Source: Siphonodentalium dalli
Taxonomy: Eukaryota > Mollusca > Scaphopoda > Gadilida > Siphonodentaliidae
Length of the DNA: 64,000 bases
Direction: 5' to 3'
Assembly: GCA_032622095.1 (NCBI GenBank)
Contig: CP136069.1
Coordinates: forward strand, 40,772,194 to 40,836,193
The number at the start of each line of letters is the position of its first letter. The first letter of the stretch is position 1. A program made the translations under genes and the position numbers. Shown piece by piece: positions 35,651 through 46,620 of this stretch. The notes under the pieces are model-generated. The model had not been told where the DNA came from. It saw nothing but the letters and a program-made list of their open reading frames with translations, and ran no database searches.

Positions 35651-37696
35651 CTGTACGGGGTTACCTTGAAAAACAAAAATCTGCTAGTTAATTAATATAT
35701 TAAATAATAATCAAAATTAAAGAGCTCAGAAATATCCCCTTGCTAGCCGGATATCGCCAACTGATTTTGACTTGTGAACTGATTACTTCATTCGCTTACT
35801 TCACGCCACTAGTCCAGTGCATTTATGAGAAAAAATTCCAAGCCCCGAACTAATTGCAACATAATTTGTTTTTGGTGAAATAAGTACCGGTACATAAACC
35901 CTCCATAAACAACAAACTAAAAATCAGCAAAAATCAGAAAAAAAGGAAATAGGCCTATATATAGCTATAGGTGAATTTCGTGATAAAAATTTGGGGAAAT
36001 TTGGTGAAATCATCAATTATGGATTTTCATGGATGTATATAACAAAATAAAATTCATATGTCATACAAATATCATGCCTATTTTGTCAAACTCAATTTGC
36101 TGAATCCAGAACTGAAAACCGTTCCCAGATTCGTTAAGTATTTTTCTAATTGTATGCCTTCAAAAATGCGTTTACCTGATAATGCAGTGATGTCGGGACC
36201 TCAATTTTGCAGAATGATTCAATGAGCCAAATACCATATTTTATGGTTAATTATTTAAAAGACTACAGCAAGCTGGAGGGCTTTTTTCAGTGTTTTAGTA
36301 ATTACCACATTAGATGAAACAAAAACAAAATATTAATATTCGCATCTATGATTAAGAAGAAGATTATATTCTCAAATAAAATGTGTATTCCATTATAAAA
36401 ATGGGTTATGGTATGGACTTAGCCAAATTTGCCTCTGAGTTTGACACAGAACTCGTGTGATGAAAGCGTTCAGAATCGACAATCAAATCATGATTCATAT
36501 ATCTCGAAACAGCGCACAACTCCATGATATTATATGATTTTTCAGTTAAGTGCAATAATGGCGTTTTAGCGTTTCTAAATTTCCAAAATTGTCGAAAAAA
36601 GGAAATCTGTAACGCAACATAACGTAACAAAAATGTACGCAAAGTAGTCAAGTACATATATTGAGCATGACGATTTCTCGTTTCTATGGTTCTATAACTT
36701 CCGGCGAATCATGCGCAGAAGAATCGCCTAATCACGGATAGCACCCTTTTATTGGACAATACGTTTTGACGTTGAATGTCGCTGGGAAAACCTGATCTAT
36801 TTTCAGGATGTATTGAGCCACACTAACTCCCATGACTAGTTGTATATGAAGTCAGAAAGGCGCACGACAGGCTAACAGTAAAACATAGATGACGTAGGCT
36901 GCTCAAGAACTTTGGCCGACGGGTGGTGAAGGATATATGTTTACATGAATATTTCAGATAAGAGGTGTGAGATTCAGACATAAAGGGATTAAAAAATAAC
37001 ATTAAGTGTGTAAAGTTAACCATTTTATAATGGAAATTACAGAATTCTGCATAAATATATACACTTAGGAATAAATTTGGAGTGTATGCCGTTAGCAATT
37101 CATCCAAGAGCCAAAGGCGCATATTTTACTTAGGTTCATGCCATGCATATATTTAAATGTGCGAAACACCTGCACCCAACAGCTTCGGCCTGTTAAATGT
37201 GCGCGATATACATCGTGCTCAATCTCCTAAATATTGTGCGGAATTATTGGCGGATCACCAGAAAACTGTTGACCGATACATCGCAGGCGTCGATCGCGAC
37301 ATGTGCTGACACAGCGAATGTCTATGAATTGTCTCGTTTATTGCTTTGAATAATTCGGCCTGTTGTGTTCGGAACACGATCGCGGTGGCTGGCGACCAAT
37401 CTGCTATTATTAGTGGTCTGGTCAGTGGGTCAACTGACGGGTTATAATATTTCTGGAAGGGGAAAAGATGAAAGTTATACGCTCGTGGAAAGCAAGATAG
37501 ACGCATGTGCAGTAAATGTGTTCACTCAGTCATCAGATGTAAAATGGAGCCTTCCATCAGAAATTGGCCACGAACTCCTCACAAATTATTTCAAATTAAA
37601 TCAACAAATAATTATCACACCCCCTGCCGAAATACGCATCTAACATTTCAACTACATATATCTGATATATTTCATAACAAATAGTCCAGGAGATAT

Positions 37697-37950
37697 TAAG
37701 ATAAGATAAGATAAGATAAGATACGTTTAATGGTCTTTAAGACACACATGTGTAGATAAAAAACAGGAATACATGGTATATATATATGTGATATACATGT
37801 GACAAGTGACAGATTAACACAGATTGTAAAGACATAGAAATTAGAATATCCAATTATTTGAGTTTTTACTGGACATTGGTCATCTACGGAAGGATGTGTT
37901 GTACCATGTGGTACATCACCACCACCGTAGCTGACCAATGCCCAGCACGA
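37697..37950 (-). repeat. AAGAT microsatellite, possibly a LINE 3' tail (minus)
   Basis: 'aagataagataagataagat' at 37700-37719 is followed by 'acgtttaatggtctttaaga'. Read on the minus strand this is a fragment ending in a TATCT simple-repeat tail, as LINE 3' ends often do. No coding part was found beside it. Confidence 0.35.
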
Positions 37951-38369
37951 GTATGACGTTTATATAGGGTATGAGCCTGTAAAGGAGTTGTCCGGCACTA
38001 ACAGGTTACCAAAAACCATCGGGGATAGCATAAGAAAACAGTCCTAAGACCATTTATTTCCATTATGGTCCCCATTGGATTCAGGCCACATGAGAGACCG
38101 GAACACACCCGTACGCTTCCTACCATCACGAACTACTGGTTTTTAAATATGTTATGTTATAGTTAACCAATGAGATGTAAACGGTCAGTTGAAATTAAAG
38201 TTACGATAGGTGACAGTGAGCTGAACGCCACATATTTTCCACTAGAGTTAAAAAACACTGGAGAGATATATCGGTTAAAATAGGTGAGAGTGTGTCTTTG
38301 ACCTCTGCACCCCCGCGGGACTCAACTTCACCCCACTAACTGTCCTTATAACACGTCCAAATAAAAGTC

Positions 38370-38735
38370 CCCAAATCCAAAATGGCGCCCACAATGGCGG
38401 ACAAATTTTGAAAAATCACGGAAATTCCCTCATTTTCACATCATTGGGCATTATTGTCGAGAAAACTACACACATGCTGATGAGTTGGAAATACTGAGGT
38501 GAAGTAATTACCTTGCATCGGATGAAGGAAATTTTTTCCAAATCGAAGATGGCGGCCAAAATGGCGTTCGAAATTTGAGAACAAGCTTACATTCCTTTAC
38601 TTTCTTACTATGGACGTTATGGTTACGCGAATTCTACCCACAATTACATGTTCATATGGAACATTGATATGAAGTATTCATTTCACTTTGGCCAACTATC
38701 ACAGTCAAGATGGCTGCCAAACTGGCGGCCAGAAA
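38370..38735 (+). repeat. Array of AAGATGGCGGCCAAAATGG-type motifs (left arm)
   Basis: Paired motifs occur at about 38376 (caaaatggcgcccacaatgg), 38546 (gaagatggcggccaaaatgg) and 38707 (caagatggctgccaaactgg), spaced about 165 bases. They face inward in the left arm of the foldback element. Inverted counterparts lie at about 41232, 41403, 43380, 43550 and 43915. Confidence 0.85.
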
Positions 38736-41462
38736 TTGAAAAGAAGTCGAAATTGTCACATACTAATTTCAACTTTTTGTCATAATATCAATATGTATGG
38801 ATTGGACGAACGGTACATAAGTCATATATTAGTTCCAACATAGGTCGTCGCCTTCTGGAAGGATGAAAACCCACAATAATCGCGGTGTGGCATTTCGAAA
38901 TCCATTCTCCGAATAGTCATATTATTAAGAATCAAAACAACAGTATCTGGGGTTATTCTGAATTGCCACATTCAGCATTATCTGGACCAGCATCAATCTC
39001 TTCGTCACATTAATCTATCTCGCTCACAACAACACAGTTTTCTACACTTCTTGGTAGAAGGGTCCCACTAATGGGAATGTTTCAAACAACACATATACCG
39101 GTGTCAAGCTCACGTGTTTGTCTCGAAAGCTGGGGATTCTTATCCTTATTCTTGGCGAGCTTCATTCGTGGTAGCTTATGGTATAAGTCAGATCTGAGCG
39201 TCATCTTGCGTGATAAACTAGAAAGGAGTGCGGTCGATGCGTATACTAGCTTTCAGAAGGACCTCTCTATCTGCGTATTTTTTAAGATTTGGTTAACTAA
39301 TGTGGATAACAAAATTTACATCTGGTGATCTTCCCATCCAGCCACTTCTCAATATATGGTTCATCAATTCACATATTCACGTACTTGAACATGATCATAA
39401 GAACAGTCACGGTGGCGTCCAGCAATCGTCTCACCGTACAGATCCAAGCAGATAATAACTATACACGCGGTGCTAGTTTGTGGGCATGTGTCCTGATAGT
39501 GGAAATGAAATTGGACCATGACTGCACCGCCCCTTCTTTGTGTATGTTTCAGATTCAGACATGATCTCATGTGGCTTTACTTTCCTTGTGTGCTAAGATT
39601 GTATCTTCCAATCCGTTTGGAAGCCGTTCTTAATCATCTGGACCAGGCGTGTACCACTGGCTACTACTATCTAAGCCCCACCCAGACTGGGATGTAGTCT
39701 TAAGGACGATACATTTCATAGTTGATATGTCATACTCACGATATGTGGTGGTCGGTATGGTTCAAGAAGTACAATGCCATCAACACAAGGGTAAAATGTT
39801 CAACGCAAAGAACATATAGAGGAATGTTACTTTGATGAGATCTTACATTCAGTTTAACCTACGTTGGGTACACCAAGTGATTTATTGGTAACATCACCAT
39901 TCAAAACCATTGCCCTGCATGAGACATAGTAACTACTATATTCTAAAGTTATGTAATATAAAGCTATGTGATCATACAGGTCACGTTCACCAACGTCCAC
40001 ATCCATTGCCGTCGAGACTAATTTGTTCTTTAAACACACAGTGAAATAAATGCACCATAGTTCCTGACATTTTCTTGAATAATACCGCCCACATACTGAC
40101 ACTACCCCTGAGAGAGGATAACAACGACGCATACCTTCATTCCATAAAGACATTATCCTTTACCCCATCCGACTGTTCTGGGGAGGCTAGGATAGTATTA
40201 TCCAGACAAAATTATACGTCTGGTCAAGTTGATTCAGAACGGCCTTGAAACGGATGTGGAAATACAATCTTACCACACCAAAAACACCAACACGCATGAC
40301 ATTCTATGTCTGAAGCATGCACATGGTGTAGGGGTGTATACCGTGGCCCATTTCAATCCCACTGTCATGGCGCATGTCCACAAACTAGCACCGCGAGTAA
40401 TGTTCTTCTCTGCTGGGAGCTATTCGACGAGACGACTGCGGGACGTCACACAGTTTGCTTTGGATCATGGTCAAGAAGTGTGGGTAGTCGGTACATTATG
40501 GTCTTCTCCTTAGCAGATAGGCATCTGTCCAAGGGAATGAGACAGCTAGCTACCTTCGAAACACTTCCGAAGTTGTCCATGTATGCCAATACATTCGCTA
40601 AGTTTCTGAGTTGAACCATCTATTGAGAAGTGACTATAATTATAGTTAACTGGAAAGTTCGCCAGGTGTACATGTCGTTATACCCATGGGGTATAAGAAA
40701 GACATACATAGAGATGACCTTCTGTAAGCTTGTATACTTATCGACCATATGCCTTTCTAGTTCAAGATGACGAACAAATCCCATATTTATCAAGTATTTA
40801 AAATCTTAAGCTAGACACCGAAAAATTAATTGTTTGAAACCTTATGATTAGAGGGACCCTTCTCCCAGGAAGTGTTGAATACTTTGTCGGTGTGAGCGAC
40901 CTAGATTTATCAGGCAAAGAAATGGAAACTGGCCCAGATCATTAAGGACGTGGCAAATCAGAATCTTTTATCAGGTAATTGTTCTAATATGGCTATTCGG
41001 CGCACCTACGGTTACGGCCATTATCGGCGCGATTGTCGAATGGATTTCGAAATGCCACATCGCAATATTAATTATGGGTTTTCGTACTTCCAGAAGGATA
41101 CGAGCAATGTTATACGTTATGATACGTTTTAAGTTGAACTAATAGATGGTTTGTGTTTAGTTTCGTCCATAGATATCGATATTATGACACAAAGTTGAAA
41201 TTTGTATGTGAAAATATCGATTTCTTTTCAATTTCTGGCCTCCAGTTTAGTTGCCATCTTGACCTTGAGTATCAATTGCCAAACCCAAATGATTACTTCA
41301 TATCAATATTCCATATAAACATGTAATGGTAGGTAGAATTCGCGAAACAATAACGCCCACCGTAAGAAAGTAAAGGAATGCAGGCTTGTTTTCAAATATC
41401 GGTCGCCACTTTGGCCGCCATCTTAGATTTGGAAAACCATTTCTTTCATGGGATGTAAGATG

Positions 41463-43266
41463 ATGGACCTATCCGTGCGTCCCGCCCACCTGTAGTCTGC
41501 ATGGTTACTGTTACTACGCATCACAAGCCATCTCAATTTCGCTATATCTTCAGTGCTGAAATGGCTTCCGATGAGAACGGATCTTGTGTTTCAAGTTCGC
41601 TTTTAAATGTTCCAGACGATATCAATGTTTGTTATTTATCCGACATTGATAAATTATCAAAAAGGGCACAAGAAAATGGGCTTAATTATTATACCCAGGG
41701 ATATATTCATGACATTAGAACGAGTGAAGTTGGGTTGACTCGAAGTGTTATAGGTCGATGGCAAAGTCACAATCACCACACCGAATACATATAGAAATCT
41801 GCGTCATCACAGAGACAATTATCGAATCGATGTGCTCCTGCAAAGCCGGGTAAGTTTTTCCTTTTATCTTTCTGAATTTTAGATATATGGAATATATCCT
41901 CGTAATTTACGGTTTTGACGAAAATAGGCAACATAATCTCGAAATCAACTTGACCTGTCATATTTCATTTACTATACATGTAATATTATTTCTAATCAGT
42001 CACACGCCATCTAGTTTCACTTGACAAAATCATGTTAATCGTTGCCATGTTTGTTTTGTTGTTTTTTCTAAATAAAATGGATAATATTCGTGTTGAATTG
42101 GTGCTCCCAGTATTTTCGAACGATTTGGTCCGTCCAGGGTCCCATACATGTACGCTACATGTGTAAATGGAGTTAATGAACAGCGCAATAGACAACTTTA
42201 ACATGCATTGATGATTTTTTTTGAATAATATTTGTGCACGTGCAAGTATTTCCGAAAAGTATAGAATTGATACTCACATGAACATGTCCTCCGATTATCG
42301 GTAAAATTTATTCTTATTTATTTTCTTATTACAGAATGTTACAGTGGATATCTCTGTCTCTTTTATTTTAGGTTAGTTGGAATGTGCTCTCATGTTATTG
42401 GATTGATAAAACACTTCAGGGTTTGAAGTTACACAACATTCCATCTGCTCCCGAACATCTTAGTTGCACAAATGTTCCTCAACAATGGCATGTCCCACGA
42501 CAAACGAAAATACAACCAGTTTATTCAAGTATCATTAATGACCCATTTGTTGTCATTGTTCAATTTTATTACCAGTGATTAGTATTTACGCAAGCACACA
42601 GTGAAATTAATAGTATCACACTTCCTGTCATCACCTTTATCATACCGACAAAGCATTGTGAAACAACATACCCCATTCAGTATAAGAAGTGTGAACATTT
42701 AAGGGGCTGTTGGTATCTAGTAATCGAGCCCCTAGCTGAGGTGTTATGATTTGATTTTGCTAACTTCCCATTCCCCCTATGGCAAGTTATAACATTATCG
42801 CAAGGTGATAAAATGTTTTCATAAAGTAACACAACATATATATTACTCATGGACACATCTGTTCAACAAATTAAATACTAAATGAGCTTCTATTTATTTA
42901 CAGAATTTCAAAAGTGTTGTGTCAGGAGATTGAAAAATTGAAACAACCCGAAGATACCCCGTTGATTATATGCTGTCTTTAGTACGTCCTGGTTTGGGAA
43001 ACCAAACTAAAAACACTCCGGGATATTTGTATAAATATCGTTTGTCAACCGGACATGTTCCCCATGCACATTTCAACACCATTGTAGCTTTTTAAGACAT
43101 ATTTTTCTCTCGTGTTCGTAATTTCCCTATATGTTACTATGGTATCTAGTCAGCCACTTGTGGTGCGTTTCATACCACTATGCAAGCGTATATGTCGCTT
43201 TCGGGTTTGAGCTATCGGCTCATTGGCTATAATTGAAATTGGGGCGGTCCCTACGGATAGGTCCAT
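41463..43266. mobile_element. ISL2EU-like DNA transposon, 1.8 kb, 2-bp AT duplication
   Basis: The element spans 41465-43264. It begins GGACCTATCCGTGCGTCCCG and its right end, reversed, is GGACCTATCCGTAGGGACCG. The dinucleotide AT flanks both ends. Comparison with the other arm of the foldback element supplies the empty site: 'gatgcaaggtaattacttcacc' in the left arm (reversed) is continuous there and split here, so the borders are firm. A 2-bp target duplication and a SWIM-type accessory gene fit the ISL2EU superfamily as I recall it; no transposase is left, and the superfamily call is an inference. Confidence 0.75.
41561..42578 (+). pseudogene. SWIM zinc-finger protein gene relic inside the transposon (two exons)
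   Basis: Exon 1 (about 41561-41849) reads MASDENGSCVSSSLLNVPDD, then 'AQENGLNYYTQGYIHDI', and after a frameshift near 41765 'PHRIHIEICVITETIIES' and CSCKAG. A GTAAGT donor follows at 41850. Exon 2 begins after 'ttattttag' at 42372 and continues LVGMCSHVIGLIK, so the joined motif CSCKAG-LVGMCSH is a SWIM zinc finger (C.C...C.H). A second frameshift near 42416 leads to 'APEHLSCTNVPQQWHVPR', a segment usual after SWIM in these transposon-linked proteins, which often end in a YqaJ nuclease domain; that domain is not visible here. The gene is dead. Confidence 0.7.
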
Positions 43267-43269
43267 TAC

Positions 43270-44150
43270 TTCACCACAGTATTTCCAACTAAGCTGTAAC
43301 CATGGGTGGAGTTGTCTCGACAATAATGCCCAATGATGTGAATATGAGGGATTTTCAGTGATTTTTCTAAATCTTTCCGCCATTGTGGACGCCATTTTGG
43401 ATTTGGGGGACTTTTATTTGGATACAATATAAGGACTGTTCTTCAACTCAGTGTTCCCAACGCACAATAGTAAGCAGGTGTGGAGTTGTCATGACAATAA
43501 CTCTCACTGATTTTAAAATCAGGGATTTTCGGCGATTTTTCTATTTCTGGTGGCCACTTTGGCCGCCATCTTGGATTTGGGTGAATATTCCTCAACTCAG
43601 GTATAAGAGGAATCCTAGCTCGAGTATCTCCTTGCACATATATACGCATGGGTTTTGTTATGATAGCAATAACATTCATTGATTCGAAACAGACATTGCG
43701 TTATTTGCGTCAATTTGGCTTTGACCGGATTATATCGGCATTTGGGAAATCGTGAAATCGGACAAAAATGTCCTGTAAGAAATGTATAATATGGTCCCTT
43801 TGTATTCGCCAATGATTCTTCTAAACGGTAAAATCACGTCAAGATGCCAATATTTTCCCACAGAGACAAACGAAAGGTGGTGAAATGTCCGAAAAATTGC
43901 AAATTTTCACATTTCGGCGGCCAACTTGGCCGCCATATTGGATTTTTGGCTAATTTGTAAGGGTTGTATATTATCATAACGAGTCGAACGGAAAACAAGA
44001 CCGCATGTGACATCATCTTTACTATAATGGCGATCAAAGAGACCTGGTGCTTATAAAAAAAATGGCCATCTTGTCTGGAGTCTCTGCGGCCACTTCTTTT
44101 TCTTGTTAACAACCGAACAAATTTAGAGGAGACATTAAGAAAGAAAATTA
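43270..44150 (-). repeat. Tandem diverged units in the right arm, each ending in an ATGGCGGCC-type motif
   Basis: Units carrying 'ggtggagttgtctcgacaat' (43303) and 'gtggagttgtcatgacaata' (43480) each run through 'gggattttc..cgatttttct' into an inverted motif ('gtggacgccattttggattt', 43387; 'ttggccgccatcttggattt', 43560). A third unit has 'ttggccgccatattggattt' at about 43927. The period is about 170-370 bases. Only one unit matches the left arm, so the others arose by expansion of the right arm. Confidence 0.75.
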
Positions 44151-44615
44151 GTGGCGTGAAGTTGAGTCCTGTGGGGTACAGAGGTCTACCAATATATCCT
44201 GGACTAAAATACCACATCTAGTTTAACCAAGCGTTAAAGTCAACTGATATGCAATAAACGTTGAATCACTATCTGAATTAAATGATAAAGTGAATGGAAA
44301 TGTTATACGGCGAAAATAACGTCGAAACTTATAAAGAAAACTCATGTTAATGATATGCTTATGTATATTTAAACAGTAACCTTTGCTGTCCAGTCACTTG
44401 GATATATAATGACTCAGTCACTGACTATGCAGTAGACTTTGTTGACTGACAATTATGTCTTTGAAGTAGACATTTTGGAATTGGAATTTACCAATAATTA
44501 AAGTTAAATCCCTAGTAATATAACAAGTCAGAAGTTTGGGACCCCTCCAGAAATTTGGTCAATCCTCAATGAGAGTGTACCAAAAATGTCACACCATCAA
44601 TCTGTGGACACATAT

Positions 44616-45101
44616 TTAACCCTTTCAGTGCCAAGTCCGATTTTTGTATCAACCCATATACCCTGTGCCAATGCATTCTCGTATATATGCGAGTCGACCA
44701 TAGGTAGCCTCGCATATATAAGAGAATGCATTGGCCTAACAATTTTTCATCATTTGTTATTATTTTTTACAATTTTAATAAATTGTTCTTCTATTCTTTA
44801 ACTCTTTCAGTGCAAGACTTATTTTGTAGGTTTAGTGCCAGGGAATCTTACGTTTTTCATGGGCATCAAAATTATTACTATGAATACATGGTGATAGTTT
44901 TGAGTTATAACATCCCCTAAGGTTGTATCCAGTTTGTTTTTAAATTCGCTATAGCATGCTTAAGCATACCCAACAAAAATTCCACCCAAAACAAAAAATA
45001 TCTAAAAAGAATTTTTTTTAGGGCTGATTTTATCGGCCCTGGCACTCTACATACCGTAAATTAGGGACGATGACATCGGCCCCTGGCACTGAAAGGGTTA
45101 A
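44616..45101. mobile_element. Composite of two piggyBac-type elements (TTAA + CCCTTTCAGTGC)
   Basis: The left border TTAACCCTTTCAGTGCCAAG at 44616 matches the end of 12014-12228. At about 44665-44733 sits the 67-base palindromic module also found twice in 18132-18531. A second left end, TTAACTCTTTCAGTGCAAG, begins at about 44797, and the shared right end GGCACTGAAAGGGTTAA finishes at 45101. This looks like one element joined to or inserted beside a truncated relative. No transposase. Confidence 0.75.
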
Positions 45102-46620
45102 ACAAATATATACCTACATTTAGAGTTAAGTAGTATAAGTACACCATTTCATGTCCAACGCATATTAGGATAAATACTTTACAACTGCAAATTTTAGATA
45201 TGTAGTACTAAATGTTATGTAAATTCTGAATAAAAAGTATAGAAAGGCACATTCTTTACTACTATTTGCAAAATGTCAAATTAGGTCATCATATAAAAAT
45301 TTGGTCTTGTCTTGGCCTGCAGTAGTGCATGTTCATAGCATATGGCTTAAAAGATTGTACATATCTAGTGGAAAATTGAAAACTTTTGTGGCTCAAACAA
45401 GGAATTGAGACTATTGGTCTGTTTTACATTTCTATTATATAGCTTCAATCAGGAATCAGTATTTAGCACTGTTAAGGGCTTTGCTAACCCAATTTGGACA
45501 AAAATAAACATTCAAAAAAACACATGCAAACTTATTTCAAACACAAGAATTGACTTTCAAACTGACTCTCTATGAACCTGTTTGACATGCTGACGCCATA
45601 TGTAACCTTACCTCCCAGTAAAACTATGCTTTTATTCAGGGTTAAATTATGCAAAATTTATAACCCAAAATCTAGAAAATGGCACAACAACTAAATTCAT
45701 CATGGACACAGAAATATGTAAAAATATGCCTTCTGTGATGAACAATGAAGAAATCTTACGCATCTGTTGATTGGCCGAAATCGCACAATGTCGAAATCGG
45801 ACTTGGTTTCCCAAGATGGAGTGCATTCACAACGAAGTTAGGTAAACCGACCGCGTTAACAACTAATTTCGAAGTGTATGAACAGCGATCATGTAGATGC
45901 GCAAATTTATATATTGACCGAATGAAGTGTAACTCGGGGGCAACACTTACTAATCTTTTCCAAGAGTGAGATCTTCAATTAGACGCATGAATATGTAAGA
46001 TTATTTTAGTAAATTTCGATGGCGCAGCACAAACGTGTGATAAAGAAAAAAATCGCCGCTGTTTCCGAATTTCATGGAACTTTAATCTCGATTTTAAGTC
46101 AGCAATAGACAGAAGCGTGATTTTACATATTTCTATCATTATCTCACAACAATAGTGCTTATAAGTAAAAAATATATATATACTACAAACGTATTGAATC
46201 AGACAGTGCAAAAGATCGCTATGCGGAGAACTGGTTTCTGGAATTGTCTTCGAAGTTCATGGCCAGAATGTCTTCCAATGAGATCCTAAATATACCGTTT
46301 GAGCGATTGCAGATGTTTTGCACGTTATATATGCACTGAGACATGTAGAAAATGCACATCCGATTATTATTCCTGATCGCTAATTGATTTAAGAAAAAAA
46401 GGTGAGTAACTTGACCGTTACAATTTCAGCACGTGTTTGTATCTTGTTGTTTATGTTGTCAGGTCAGATATAATATTGTTTTATTACTAAAAATGTATTT
46501 TTTTTATCCACTAAATTAGTACAGGTAGGTTTAGAACATTTAAAAAAAATATATATAAGTAGAATAGAGCGAACATCCAGCGTGTTGGCACGAATTAAGG
46601 TTGCCCACATCAGTATAGAA
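45102..46620. other. Gene-free stretch
   Basis: No gene supported. The small open frame at 45745-45969 has no recognisable domain or splice context. Confidence 0.3.

Larger units (their letters stand above)
31831..38290. other. Gene-poor stretch with minor repeats
   Basis: No gene is supported in 6.5 kb. Visible items are a small foldback (33212-33357), a C-run of 17 (34131-34147), a doubled short palindrome 'ttgcgcttaagcgcaaat' / 'ttgcgcttaagtgcaaat' (34793-34848), a GC-richer repeat-like block (35180-35650) and an AAGAT microsatellite (37697-37722). An open frame at 37365-37643 starts with a hydrophobic, signal-like stretch but lacks an ATG, splice context or any recognisable domain. Confidence 0.35.
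38295..44185. mobile_element. Large diverged foldback element (~1.6-kb arms, interrupted)
   Basis: Left arm: 38295 to about 39900. Right arm: about 39990 to 44185, when the 1.8-kb insertion at 41465-43264 and an extra tandem stretch (43440-44150) are set aside. Matching inverted landmarks: 'cgcggtgctagtttgtggg' (39468) with 'cacaaactagcaccgcg' (40379); 'gtggcatttcgaaatccatt' (38886) with 'aatggatttcgaaatgccac' (41038); 'aataaaagtccccaaatcca' (38360) with 'ggacttttatttgg' (43408); 'gactcaacttcaccccac' (38319) with 'gtggcgtgaagttgagtc' (44151). Arm identity is clearly below that of the 50-60 kb palindrome. No transposase was found, so this is an old non-autonomous foldback element. Confidence 0.8.

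Noticed and set aside
37365-37643. Open frame with a signal-peptide-like start
   Set aside because: No ATG, no splice-bounded structure, no recognisable domain; kept only as a remark.
45745-45969. 74-residue open frame
   Set aside because: No recognisable domain and no gene context.
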